Source of the DNA: Shinisaurus crocodilurus
Taxonomy: Eukaryota > Chordata > Lepidosauria > Squamata > Shinisauridae
Assembly (NCBI GenBank): GCA_021292165.1
Contig: CM037878.1
Coordinates: forward strand, 257,163,921-257,227,920
Direction of reading: 5' to 3'
DNA length: 64,000 nucleotides
Positions 1-10,550 of this stretch are shown one piece after another. The notes beneath the pieces are model-generated. The model searched no databases. It was not told where the DNA came from and worked only from the letters and a program-made list of their open reading frames with translations. Each line of letters opens with the position of its first letter. The first letter of the stretch is position 1. The translations under genes and the position numbers were made by a program.

Positions 1-581
1 CTTAGTAACTTGTGGCACATCAAACCCTTGTTATCTTTTAATGTACGAAACTTTCCCTGCTTGGGCACATGAAGGTACTTGCCCCAGGTAATCAGACATG
101 GGGCTATTTACAGGACTGCTATGATTAGTACATAAGACGCAATGGACTTCATGTGTGAACTGCTTGGTTATATTCAAAGGACAATTTACCTTTATGAATT
201 CTGTGTTGCAAATAATTTACTTTCTAAGGGCCTTTTCCTCAACTAGCCTTCTTAGGGCTGTCCTTGCCAGAAGGCAAACCTAGTTGGCTGCTTAGAGCAA
301 CATTTTTTAGTGGGTACAGCTTACTGATACAGCAAATGGAAGTCCAAGTACTTCAAAATAAAGCCTATTACTAAATGTATTATATTGCATTAGTTATTTG
401 TTTTCATATGTAAATATTTTTAGCTTTTCAGGATACAGATTATATACATATCTTGTACCTTTCCAAACAAAGAACAGTATGCAAATGGGGCTAGGGGAGA
501 GAGCCAGGTCTTGTGCAAGAACTACACCATCAATTCCAATAAACTTGTTCTTTTGTATGATGTTGCCTGTTGTCATTATGG

Positions 582-855
582 GTGGGTTTGCATGATACGC
601 TAAGCCACCCTGCGACTAAGCTATGGTGGGTTGGTTCTTTGCAGAACAACTCATGGTGCACCCAACAGATGACTGGGTTCACCATGAGCTGTTTTCCCCT
701 TCCTTCCCCCTTGGTCCTCCAGTTGGTATCCCAGTGCCCTTCGAAGCAGAGCCTGTCTCCCCATTCGCTGCCTTCCCCCACTTTTTTCAGAGCCTCAAAA
801 ATGCACAACTGGGGTCATTGGGGTTTTTTCAGCCCCAGAAAAATTGTGCAGTTGT
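582..855 (+). mobile_element. Foldback-family DNA element fragment (FB-A)
   Basis: The stretch from GGGTTTGCATGATACGCTAA through the pyrimidine-rich 690-790 segment is similar to the reverse complement of the right end of the foldback element at 16740-18145 and to 38640-38696 plus 39292-39440. Shared landmarks are AACTCATGGTGCACCC, GGGTTCACCATGAGCTG and a TTGGTCCTCCAG block. It has no coding capacity. Confidence 0.55.
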
Positions 856-2185
856 ATTCATAATGTTTTTGTTGGTGGTGGTCTTTTGGAGCTGCGCAAG
901 TGCGCTCTTATGGCTGTCTGATATATGTAGTCTTGCCTGGTTGATGTCCTTGTAAATTTCAGCTGTCAAAGGGAGCAAAGTGCTGTTGGTAACACAAATG
1001 GAAATTGACAAGGTGAGACTGCACAGTTGCCGAGCTGTCAATTGAAAATCACCAGTAAAGGGTGGGGGAGCAGGGGAAGTAGGTGCACCAAAAAGGGGGC
1101 GTCATCAATATCTCCCCCTTAGCAATGTAATCCTCTCAATGTCAAGTATTGAACTGACAGTTCTCAGTGCCCTCCACATTTTCAACACTTCCCCAGGTCT
1201 CCAGCTACTCCAGAAAGGGGAGATATTAACCCCCATCCCTTTACTGCGGTTACTACAGTTCCCTGACAGTTCTAAAAATAAACCCTAGGAAGGTGGCTGA
1301 ATGGGACGGAGTGAATGAGGGACACTTTGAGGTGGGAGGGTATACGTCCTGCTGGTGCTGGTGCCCCCTTTGCTCTGTCCCTTTCTGCCAAGCGGCGGTC
1401 CAAAAACCCAAGAAAGAGTTTTGTTGGTCCAAAACCCCAAGCAAGAGCTGGCTGTGGCTAATACCTCCCCCACAGCCCCCAAAACCAGGTCTGTTCCCAC
1501 ATCTTATGGAGGAGACACACAACGGGGCAAATTATGGTTCCCACATTAATGTTGCTTTCCCAGGGAACAAGTAATATTTCCATGGGAAGGAACTATGTCA
1601 CTTGTCCCACCCTTTTGGGCAATTCTCCACAGGACATTACAAGAGCAGCGTGGGTTTGGCAGTGGTTTCCATGCCACTGTGGTAACATAGTATCATGGGA
1701 TTGGGGGGTTGAGCTGGATGCCTCAGTGTCATTCTTGACTCTTGAACAGGTTTTCTATCAGTGTAGGTTGCATGAGACACACCTGGTCAGAGCCTTGGAC
1801 TTGTAAATAGTCCTGGCAAAGTGCTCAGTAGCCTCCCTTTGTTAGGGAGATTAGCCAAAGCACTGAAGGACCAGCAAGTGTCTGAATGGGAGGCCTCTCC
1901 CTGCTCCTCCCTACAGGTATGTTGAAATCCAGGTGCCCTGTGGAGAAAACCAAAAGGACAACCCTGCATTTTTCAGAATGAGATGGTAAAGTGACACAGA
2001 GAGGTTGGGTTGATCTATGCAAGAATCTGATTGTGCCAATCCCACCCCCTAGAAGTCTGATGGGGAAGCAGTGCCCATTGGAGTGGGTTGAAGCTGTGTA
2101 CCTCTACCTATGCTTAACCTGTATATTTGTAAATAAATGCAGATATTACAAAATGCCATAAGCCTCCTATGACCTCCTTCTGAAG

Positions 2186-2304
2186 CAGGAATGGGCAACT
2201 CGTGTCCCTCCAGATGTTATGGCCTGCAATTCCCATCAGGCCTAGCCAGCATAGCCATTGGTGAGGGATGATGGAAGTTGTAGTCCACATGTTGCCCACC
2301 CCTG
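2186..2304. mobile_element. hAT-type MITE, family M1
   Basis: This 119-bp element begins CAGGAATGGGCAACTC and ends GTTGCCCACCCCTG, giving imperfect TIRs. It is flanked by TTCTGAAG and TTCTAAAG, a 7/8 match to an 8-bp target duplication typical of hAT. The M1 family, with internal blocks CAATTCCCATCAG and TAGCCAGCATAGCCA, recurs at 23081, 23789, 59172 and, more degraded, at 5519, 19378, 27751, 61632 and 62675. Confidence 0.8.
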
Positions 2305-4024
2305 TTCTAAAGGAAACTGAGACTGGGTACATGCTGGAAGGAACCCCTAGAGATTTTCACCACTCAGAGAACCAGGGTGCACTTAATCAGGCCTGATTAG
2401 CGGTCTGTGGACATGTAAGGGTAAGGCCCTGTTAAAAAACTAAAAACACCAGGTCATGTGATATAAGCAAATAATTTTTTTCCTTTCAATCAATCAGTGG
2501 TCATTAAAAAAAAAAAAAAGAGGTATCAGATCATAAACTTGACTAGATGCTATGCCTTCTGAACTCAAAACCCTGCCCCTATAATCCCAGATATGCAAAC
2601 TGGCTGTGGTTACTCAAAGGTGAAAGAAATGTAATCTGTACATGCTCAGAGGCACTCTCTTTATTGATGAATGAACTACAGGAAGCCCTGGCTCATATTA
2701 ATTCCCCTAAGCCTTCTACTCTAACAAACACTCATCTGGAAGTTTTCAGACTATAAAAAGCTCAAGCAGCCAAGACAGTTTTTTTGACCAAGAGGAGAAC
2801 CCCCCCCCACACACACATATATGAAGTTAAGAGATATTTTGTGCATATGCCAACATCTCCTGCAGTTTACGCCCACAGACCATACTTATTTCTGTATAAG
2901 CAACTATTTGCATTCTGTTATGTTCCATAAATAAGGACTGGCTTGTACGCTTTGTTCGCCACGTACCATTCATTCCCTCTAACATTAAACAGGGGTGGCA
3001 CGGTGTTGACCAGTGGGGCAACAAAGCTGGCCACTCTGAGGCATGGAGGGAGGTGTTCGGCATATCCAGTGGAACCCCAAATATGCAGAAATATCTTAGT
3101 TTTTAAATTAAAAAAAGGAAAGAGAAATCAAACCCAAAAGCTACTAGCCCTCCAGGAAGGACAGAATGTTGAGAGCAGATGAGAATACCGCTCTTAAAAA
3201 GGGGGGAAAGGGGAGATTGGTTCAAACAATCTTCTTCCAATTAAAATGAATCCCCATCAAAAGCACCCTTTAGGCTGAGAAGAGGGCAGCACCCACAACA
3301 CTTTATAGTATCCTGGAATTGTAGAGAGAGAAATTACAGTTGGTAGATACACTGGCCAGATTTGCACAATCATGGAGGGGGAAATAAGCCATGGTGGTTT
3401 ATTTCCCCCCTCTGTGTGTGCCAGTCATATGCCGGGCAGGAGTTGCATAATGACTATGCATAATTAATTGAATAATTTGCATAATTACACATGCCACATG
3501 AATCCCACGGGGTGTGTGTGGCTTGTTATCCTCGACAAGAAGCCACCGACCCTCGCCGAGTTTGCAAGACACGACAAGGGTAATTATGCTAATCCCCCCA
3601 GCACGCGACAGGCATGCGTTTCCCCCTCCACGATCATGCAAACCTGGTCACCCTGTCAGCCCAACCCAGTCCAACCATTTAAGAATTCCACCCCCTTCAC
3701 AGCTAAAAAACCTCCTTAGGGTAAATTAATTTACATTAGAGAAAAGGCACTTCCTTTGGTCTTAATTAATCTTCCCCTGCCCCAATGATTCTTTAAACTT
3801 GTGAAAGGGGCAGAGCTCCCAACAGCATAGAGTATCCTGGAATAAAGTGGGTGGGGTGTGTGTGGAATCAGGATATGCCCAATATTAGGTGTGCATTCTC
3901 TGAGTTCAATTTCTCTTCAACTTACCCGCATAGCACAGGTGGGGTTGGCAAAAAAAACCCAAAACACTCCACCCCGCCCAGGTTTGGGGCTGGCTGGGCA
4001 GCTCACTGCCAAGGAGACCCCTAA
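2305..4024. other. No recognisable feature
   Basis: An intronic stretch with an A13 run near 2506-2518 and a C9 plus CA run near 2803-2822. I see no gene, RNA or repeat family that I can support. Confidence 0.5.
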
Positions 4025-4255
4025 CCCTCTGGAGGTCATGCAGGCATCAACACTGTGTTGTTTTGGGCGCCTGCTGAAGACATCTTTGTTCCGGGAAGCC
4101 TTTCTTGCTGACCAGCCATGGTTTTAAACGTTATCCATTTTTAATGTATTGTTTTTATTCTTTTTATCTGTCTTATCTTTGTATTGTTCACTGCTCCGGA
4201 ATCTGCCTAGAAATGGGGCAGTATACAAATACTGTAAAGAAATAAGAAAGAAAGA
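4025..4255 (+). mobile_element. L2-clade LINE 3' end
   Basis: Frame-shifted translation gives RLLKTSLFREAFLADQPWF followed by a stop, which matches the C-terminal end of L2-type ORF2 (compare FRRALKTWLFRRE in the copy ending at 54943). It is followed by a T-rich 3' UTR and a GGGCAGTATACAAATA-like tail. Only the last few dozen codons remain. Confidence 0.75.
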
Positions 4256-5518
4256 ACCTTCAAATGCAGCATGGGAAGGGAGGGCTTGAACCCCACCGCC
4301 ACACTTTATATAGGATGTTTGGGGGCAGAATGCACTGCAGGCTGCATAGTGTGGGACCGGAGTAGCCCTATGGCACGATTATTGTGCATTCAGCCCCTGC
4401 GGGGGTGGGGGGAGGGTCACCCGCCTGGAAGCTCAGGTTGATCTGCTCTGCAAGTCCTTACAGGTCATCGAACACACACCCATCAAATTCACACTTAAGC
4501 GGGTGACAGGCTAATGCGGAAACAGGAGCAGAAAGCAAGGGACACAGGGAGCTGCTGTGGTGCCACCGCTCCTCCATCTCAGCTTTGCTCTGCTGCAACA
4601 CAGGTACCTGGCTCCAGACTGAAAGCTGATTGACTCATGGGAGGAGGATTGATAGGCAGGCTGTGTTTTATCTGGGGCATGTTCCCCCACCCACCCCCCA
4701 TGCACCAGGCATGGTTATCCGATTAAAACTTTGTTAGATGCTTTGTTTGGCACTGTAAGGCTTTTTCCCAACCTCTTTTCTTTCTTTCTTTCTTTCTTTT
4801 TTTTTTTTTTTTGCACTTTAAAATTGGGCCACAGGGCATGGCTTCCCGACTGACACAAGGGCCAACCAACCAGCACTATGGCTACGCACAGCCCTGCTCT
4901 GAGAATGTGGGGGCATGGTGTATGATAGATGCAAGGGCCAACCAATCAGGTCCGTGCAAATCTGGGTTCTCCTGAAATAGATTTTTGAAAGCCCCTCCCC
5001 CAAAGGCTGACCCTTGACATGCATTGCAGCTGGCGTGAGAGTGCCTCCTCTGTGGGCTCACTGCTGAATTTATGTCTGTTTGCCTGTCTCTGGCCTTATC
5101 CGTGCAACAAGCCAATACAACGATGACATGTGTACGCAAGGAAAAACATCAAAATGCACTCCCCTTCAAACACACACACACACACACACACACATATCCA
5201 GAGACAAATATACCACACTGTCATAAAAGTATATGCCAATACAGACGTAAGGGTGCAGAGAGAGAGAGAGAGAGAAACCCACATGATACAGACAACTAGA
5301 ATTCACATCTGGACAGCAGGTTTGGAGTTTGGCTCGAACAGAGCTTCTCCTCAGATCAAACTGCAGGCTCCACAGAAACTATCACTGTTCAGTGGAACAA
5401 AGAACAAAAATACAAACTATGCAGCAAACAGCACGAAAGCCCAGCTCCCATCTCAGATGTGTCTGAGATGCCTAGATTTTGTGATCTCTCCTAGGGAAGG
5501 TCCAAGGTAAAAACATCC
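4256..5518. other. No gene seen; microsatellites only
   Basis: The stretch contains a TTTC/T-run microsatellite at about 4782-4812, a CA run at about 5169-5194 and a GA run at about 5257-5275. Nothing else is recognisable. Confidence 0.6.
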
Positions 5519-5570
5519 ACAATCCCTGACCATTGGCCATCATAGCTGAGGCTTATGGGAGGTGTAGCAT
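5519..5570. mobile_element. Half copy of M1 hAT MITE
   Basis: CAATCCCTGACCATTGGCC followed by CTTATGGGAGGTGTAG corresponds to the second half of the M1 element read in reverse. The ends are missing. Confidence 0.45.
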
Positions 5571-5724
5571 GCAATTTGTCTTTTAAATCAGAGGCCTGCA
5601 CTGCAAAATTCGAAGAAGTGCAGAAACCGAAGGATATTTGTGTTCCAGTTCACATATTCATTTGGGATGTGTGAATTAGGTCAGGTTGTATTAAAATGCA
5701 AACCAAACAAATTTTGCCCCCCCC

Positions 5725-5746
5725 GTGTGTGTGTGTGTGTGTGTGT
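5725..5746. repeat. GT microsatellite
   Basis: A run of GT dinucleotides directly before the hAT-B element. Confidence 0.9.
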
Positions 5747-5750
5747 ATTC

Positions 5751-6100
5751 CAGGGTGGGGAACCTCAGGCCTGAGTGGCCAATCTGGCCCTACGGGGATT
5801 CAGTCTGGCAATATGGTATTCCGCAGAGGCTCCCGGCCCAAGCCCCTTGCCCAAGCCCCATCCCCTTTTCCCCAGCTGGTGGTTTCGCTGATTTAGTGCA
5901 TTTTTCCCCATTCTAAAAGGTTGAAATGCCACTTCTAAGGCTTAATTACTAGCAGTAAGCTACAATATACTGGCATTTTTTATGGCTTTGCCACGCCCCT
6001 TTTGCCTTCGGCCCCACCCACCACTGGAAGGCGGTCTCCTAGAGATTCTCTGAAATGGAATTTGTGGCCTGCAGGCTGAAAGAGGCTCCCCACCCTCCAG
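5751..6100. mobile_element. Non-autonomous hAT element, family hAT-B
   Basis: It starts CAGGGTGGGGAACCTCAG and ends GGCTCCCCACCCTCCAG, with flanks GTGTATTC and GTCTACTC (6/8). A clear second copy lies at 53288-53630; both share TTTTTCCCCATTCTAAAAGG and GTTGAAATGCC internally. There is no transposase frame. Confidence 0.75.
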
Positions 6101-6128
6101 GTCTACTCCCAAGGTTAGACAGTTCTTA

Positions 6129-6216
6129 GATCATAGAGTTGGAAGGACCCTACAAGGCTATCGAGTCCAACCCCCTGCTCAATGCAGGAAACTAGAGGAG
6201 GGGTCTCCCATCCAAC
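6129..6216 (-). mobile_element. 5S/CR1 chimeric SINE, 5'-truncated copy
   Basis: Read on the minus strand, GGATGGGAGACC (5S rRNA internal-promoter end) runs straight into CCTCCTCTAGTTTCCTGC, then a CR1-type 3' UTR ending CCTTCCAACTCTATGATC. The same junction occurs at 39577-39605 in a longer copy with far more 5S sequence. A further CR1 tail fragment (6219-6246) abuts it. Confidence 0.65.
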
Positions 6217-6218
6217 TA

Positions 6219-6246
6219 ATCATAGATCATAGAGTTGGAAGGAGTC
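6219..6246 (-). mobile_element. CR1 3' end fragment
   Basis: ATCATAGATCATAGAG followed by TTGGAAGGAGTC is the reverse complement of the CR1 3' terminus with its short terminal repeats. Confidence 0.6.
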
Positions 6247-6752
6247 TTCTTTCTACTGAAGTGACAACACTCCTCCTGTCCAAACTCATCACTATTTGGT
6301 TGCATATAATGATTGGTTAATATAGATCATCACCATGTTCCCAGTCTATTTTTATAGTATTGGACTTTTTTGTTTTATTTTTTAAAATTTGGATTAAACT
6401 ATTAAAAAAAAAAACTTGGATTAAACAACAATTCAAAATATTACAAACTCAAATGTCTGCCCAGTGAAATAAAATTACAGTGCAGATTCTAGTACATTAT
6501 AGAAGGAGGTCATTTATCTAACAAGGAAACTGATGTGATAAATGTCATTTGCCATTTTATCAGACAGCATAACCTTGTTGCCTTGTATTCAGTTTGTGAT
6601 CCATCAAAGACCCTGGATCTTTTTTGGCAATGCCAAAGTCTGGCTGACACCCCATTTTCTTTTTGTGACTATGAGTGTCTCTTCTGAACATTCATCTTTC
6701 TTGACATTTCATTACATTGTTTTAGGCTTAGCCCAATTTGGATCCTGTACTG
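6247..6752. other. No recognisable feature
   Basis: An AT-rich intronic stretch with an A10 run near 6405. No supported gene or repeat. Confidence 0.5.
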
Positions 6753-7367
6753 CAGTGATGGCGAACCTATGGCACACGTGCCACAGCTGGCACACAGGGA
6801 CTGCTCTGTGGGCACGCGAGACATAGGTCGCCAGCCCTCGAACATCTTTTGGGGCACAGGGGGGCGAAACCACCGAAGGACGGAGGCAGGCGGAGCAGCC
6901 GCTCCTGTCCACTGCGCATTGCCCAGCATCCTGCAGGCCACTGCAACTGCCAGGGAAAGGCCGAGAAGGTCCTCCTGGGACGGGGCAGGCAGGCCTAGAG
7001 GTGCGTCCCCTCGGGAAGCGAGCTTGCGGGTGCCGCAGGGCTCTTCTTCGGCCCAGCGCTGCGGAGGGTGGCCCGGGCATGCCGGCAGCAAAGAGTCCGG
7101 AGCAGCTGGCGGGCTGCTGGTCCATCCAAGTCCCGCCTCAGGAGGCTCCGCGGGCGTCATCGTGACGGGCCAGGAGGCTGACCGGGTCCCTGGAGGAGGG
7201 CAGCGGCGAGGAAAGGCACCCCCCCTCTCTCACACACACACGTTTAATTGCTGTGTTTAAAAACAGGTTTAATTCAGGTTTAATTGCAGTGTTGGCACTT
7301 TGATATAAATAAGTTGGTTTTGTGTTGCAGTTTGGGCACTCGGCCTCAAAAAGGTTTGCCATCACTG
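6753..7367. mobile_element. hAT element with perfect 8-bp TSD and GC-rich core
   Basis: The element is 615 bp. It starts CAGTGATGGCGAACCT and ends AGGTTTGCCATCACTG, which is a 16-bp TIR with one mismatch. CTGTACTG occurs on both sides (6745-6752 and 7368-7375), a perfect hAT-type target duplication. The core at about 6810-7200 is CpG-rich, unlike the flanks. Long frames exist on both strands, but none resembles a transposase, so it is non-autonomous. Confidence 0.93.
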
Positions 7368-7426
7368 CTGTACTGGATCTCAAAACTACACAATGGGAAC
7401 TTATTCACGTTAACTCACAAACAGGA

Positions 7427-7499
7427 CCCACTGTGTTCAATGAAGTTTACTTCAAAATAAATGCACACAGGATTGCAGCTTTAGGATGAACACAGTGGG
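7427..7499. repeat. Short inverted-repeat element with 13-bp arms
   Basis: CCCACTGTGTTCA (7427-7439) and TGAACACAGTGGG (7487-7499) are perfect inverted arms around a 47-nt spacer. Wording such as TTTACTTCTGGGTAAAC just outside resembles a common squamate dispersed repeat, also seen near 35885. Confidence 0.6.
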
Positions 7500-7545
7500 A
7501 TTTACTTCTGGGTAAACATTAACTGGATTGGGCTGCATGCCTGTT

Positions 7546-9205
7546 TGCCCAGTCATCATCCAATCACAAAATGCTTAAAGCCCAACTTAGTATAAATGCC
7601 CAGAAAGCTAAGTGAGTGTCCATTTTGCTTGAATAAGACATTGGACAAAGCAGCCCAGGAAAAAATGGGGTTTCCAGCGTGAGCTACATAACCGGGGGTC
7701 CTTGCTTACATACATCAGGGATTAACAAACTAAAAATAACATAAAACTGAACAACACAGAAGTTATTTCCATCTTTCATGGTTGCAACATAAAGCCTGAA
7801 AAAGTATCAGAAACCACAAGAGTTGCAATGGGGCTGAAAAATTTGCTTTTTTTATTTAAAGGAGAAAGAGGGAAAAGGTGCCATGAGGTTTTGATCATGA
7901 GCTGCCCAATTTGAGTAGCTCTAAAAATTCCCTACAGTTTCAAATGAGAAAAGGAGAGAGTGAATGCACACGTGATTTGTGCACTTCCTTTTCACACTTC
8001 TGCTGTTAAGCGCAAAAAAGGGAAAGTGGAGGATTCTCTGTGGGCAAGATACATGGGCACCAGATGTGTGTGCTGAGCTGCACAATGATCCTCTTGGCAC
8101 ATTGCACAAGAAGCATGAAAAGCAGGCCTGTGGTGAGACACTTGTAGCATTCAACAAAGCCACTTGCCAGTTGGTCAGAGGCAAGAAAGTCTTTCATCAT
8201 GGCAAGCAAGAATCCTCAAGAGAGGGAGGTTGCAACAGAGCAGCTAGGCTGCCAGAAAAAAACTGGTATAGATTTTTGGGAGAGAGTCTGTTCTCTAGTT
8301 CTGAATGGCACCAGCAAGGGTTTCTTCCCCTTCCCCTTCCTTCCCTTCCTGGGAATACTGCAGACCTGCTTGGTGGGCTGAGGGAGGAGGCATGGCCGCA
8401 CCACCGTTTTCAATTTCTCTCCAGTGTGGCTCAGTACATTTCCCTCTCTCACCATATGCAAAGCTGCCTCTCCCATGAAGTCTCTTTTGGTCCCCTCCCA
8501 CAGCACTATCCTCCTCCTGGAACTCAGTGGGAGCAGCTAAAGGACCTTTTAAACCCAGCCTCCACCCCTCACCCTGCGAATATATTCCTTCCAAGTTCAC
8601 AAGCTCCTATGCTACTTCATTCCAACTGCAGAAAGATTTCTTAAGAACAATGAAGGTTTGCTTTGTAAATTGATTGACTGACTGGATGGGAGAAGGCAGG
8701 AGGCAATTTCAAATATCCCTTTTACTTCGCTCAGCTTTTCTCCATTCCCCAGCCTCATTTGCAACTGGCTTCTCTCTCACACTCCTTTTCCATGCCAGAA
8801 AGAAAGCAGGGTGGGGAGACCAATTCCCTTTGTTTTGTCTTCCTGATCCTGAGTTTGGTTAAAATAAGAAACAACAACAAAAGACTGGGTTGTGAAGGGG
8901 ATCTGCTACCGTGAAGAAAGAAAAATCTGGAGTGGATTTTTTTGGGAGAGAGGGAAAGACTGTGTTTCCTAGCTTTTTTAATCCTGTTTTTGAAAACGGA
9001 TGCTTGCTGTGCCGTACTGAGGCTTGCTAGGGAAGTGGGTGCAATGTTTGATTTTCAGAGGGAGACCTTCAGGCGACTTGGTCTTAAAAGGAACAATGCT
9101 ATTAGCCCTGTTCATTAATTCTGTGGGCGGGGCAGGCTGCCACTTGCTGGGTGAAAAGGAGAAGGCACTTTGCATCTGTTCAGGGACACTTTTACTATAT
9201 TCTTG
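7546..9205. other. No supported gene or repeat
   Basis: A 221-codon plus frame (7979-8644) is present but has no recognisable domain or splice context. The region has a short CTTCC-rich patch near 8325-8350 and otherwise nothing I can assign. Confidence 0.45.
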
Positions 9206-9281
9206 CTGATCTGGAAAAACTGGAATCTCCCCCTGAAATTTGCCCTTCACATTTCTTGTCTGTCCTTGATGCATTGACCTG
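9206..9281 (+). repeat. 76-bp exact direct repeat, copy 1
   Basis: The 76 bases starting CTGATCTGGAAAAACTGG and ending GATGCATTGACCTG are identical to 13186-13261. The flanks differ immediately on both sides. No terminal repeats, poly-A or TSD are visible at either copy. Confidence 0.95.
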
Positions 9282-9876
9282 GCAAGTAGAAATAACTTTT
9301 GACTACTAAGCCCAGACATAATTTGTGAACTTCTGGTCAATTGCACACCCCATCTCACTCTATAACACCCAAAGCTACTCTTCAAACCCAAGAAGAGGTA
9401 CTCAGGTACTCAGTGACAATGTGAAAGCCACATCCTAAGAGGACAGGAAATGGGGTGGGGGAAAGCACATCAGCACGTATTCTTGAGGTGCTCTAGATTT
9501 CCCAACTCCTGATTCTTCCATCTTTCAGGCCATCTCTCACATTCATTACTTTTTTAATTACTCTGTAATGCTAAAATTAATGTCCGTGTCATTGGTATTA
9601 TCATAAAAATACCATAAAAGGGTACATAAAACATAATGTATGAATTAAGTGAGTGCCTATTTTTTCTGCTGGTAGGTACATGCTGCTAGGGCAGAGCAGA
9701 GCATCATGTTGTGAGCACATGTTTTACACTTTACACATGATAAATCTCTGTACACTGCAATGATGCAGATGAAATGGAAAAGATAGGTGGGGAAACAAAG
9801 AAAAATGAAATGGAATGATGATCTGGATGCAGCCTATGGGGGAATCATGCTGTTGCTACTAGGAGACCTAAATTCC
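9282..9876. other. No recognisable feature
   Basis: An intronic stretch of ordinary composition with no supported gene or repeat. Confidence 0.5.
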
Positions 9877-10550
9877 CAGGGATGGGGACTCGGACTCCAG
9901 GACTTGACTCGTGAGTCGGACTGAGTCCCCCCTCTGACTCGAGTCAGACTCAAGTCCCAATATTTTTAATGGGACTCGAGACTCGACTCGGGACTTGAGA
10001 CCAAGGACTTGTGTTCCAAAATTGTGTTCCTCAAATGCAACATGGATAGGTTTTAGGAAGTACAGCAAGTTTATTTTTTAAAATCATTCCCCCAAAATGC
10101 AACCTTTCAGACGTTTTGGGTCTGGCTGCCTCTGTCTGCCTGTTTGGAGTTCCCTGCCTCCTCTGCCTGCCTGGTCTCTTCTTAACCAGTTCCACAGTTT
10201 GAATTGTCCAAGACAAAGGCCTCTGCCTGCCTGCTTTGGGGTTCCCTGCCTCCTCTGCCTGTCTGGTTATTTTGGGTTTGTGTGCCTGATCTGTTCTTGC
10301 CAAAATCAGTTGCAGAGTTTTGAAATAAAAAGGCACACTTGTGCCTAGAATTTATTTAAGCCACACATCTGAAGTAGCCTTATTTTGTTGGGGAAAAAAC
10401 CCATTGATTTTAATAGGGACTTGTGGAGTCAGCTTTGGGAATGACTCGTGACACATGACTCGTGAGTCACCATTTTGGACCAAGGACTCGGACTCGAGAC
10501 TCGGGTCCCAAGACTCGTGACTCGAGACCAAGGACTCTTCAACATCCCTG
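9877..10550. mobile_element. hAT element with GAGTC/GACTC terminal arrays, copy 1
   Basis: The 674-bp element starts CAGGGATGGGGACTCGG and ends AACATCCCTG, and is flanked by perfect TAAATTCC duplications (9869-9876 and 10551-10558). About ten GACTC/GAGTC words crowd each end (about 9885-10000 and 10435-10535), while the 400-bp middle has almost none. TGAGTCA at 10463-10469 matches the AP-1 consensus. A second copy in opposite orientation is at 51405-52106. It is non-coding. Confidence 0.92.

Noticed and set aside
6669..7260. 163-codon frames on both strands
   Set aside because: They come from the GC-rich core of the hAT element, where stop codons are rare. No domain is visible.
7979..8644. 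221-codon plus-strand open frame
   Set aside because: No recognisable domain, low-complexity proline and serine stretches, no splice or start context, and located in an intron. Most likely a chance frame.
10031..10336. GRQRRQG-rich frame, also found at 51624-51866
   Set aside because: The two similar frames exist because both lie in copies of the same non-coding hAT element. The repeats of CCTGCCTCCTCTGCCTG are DNA-level.
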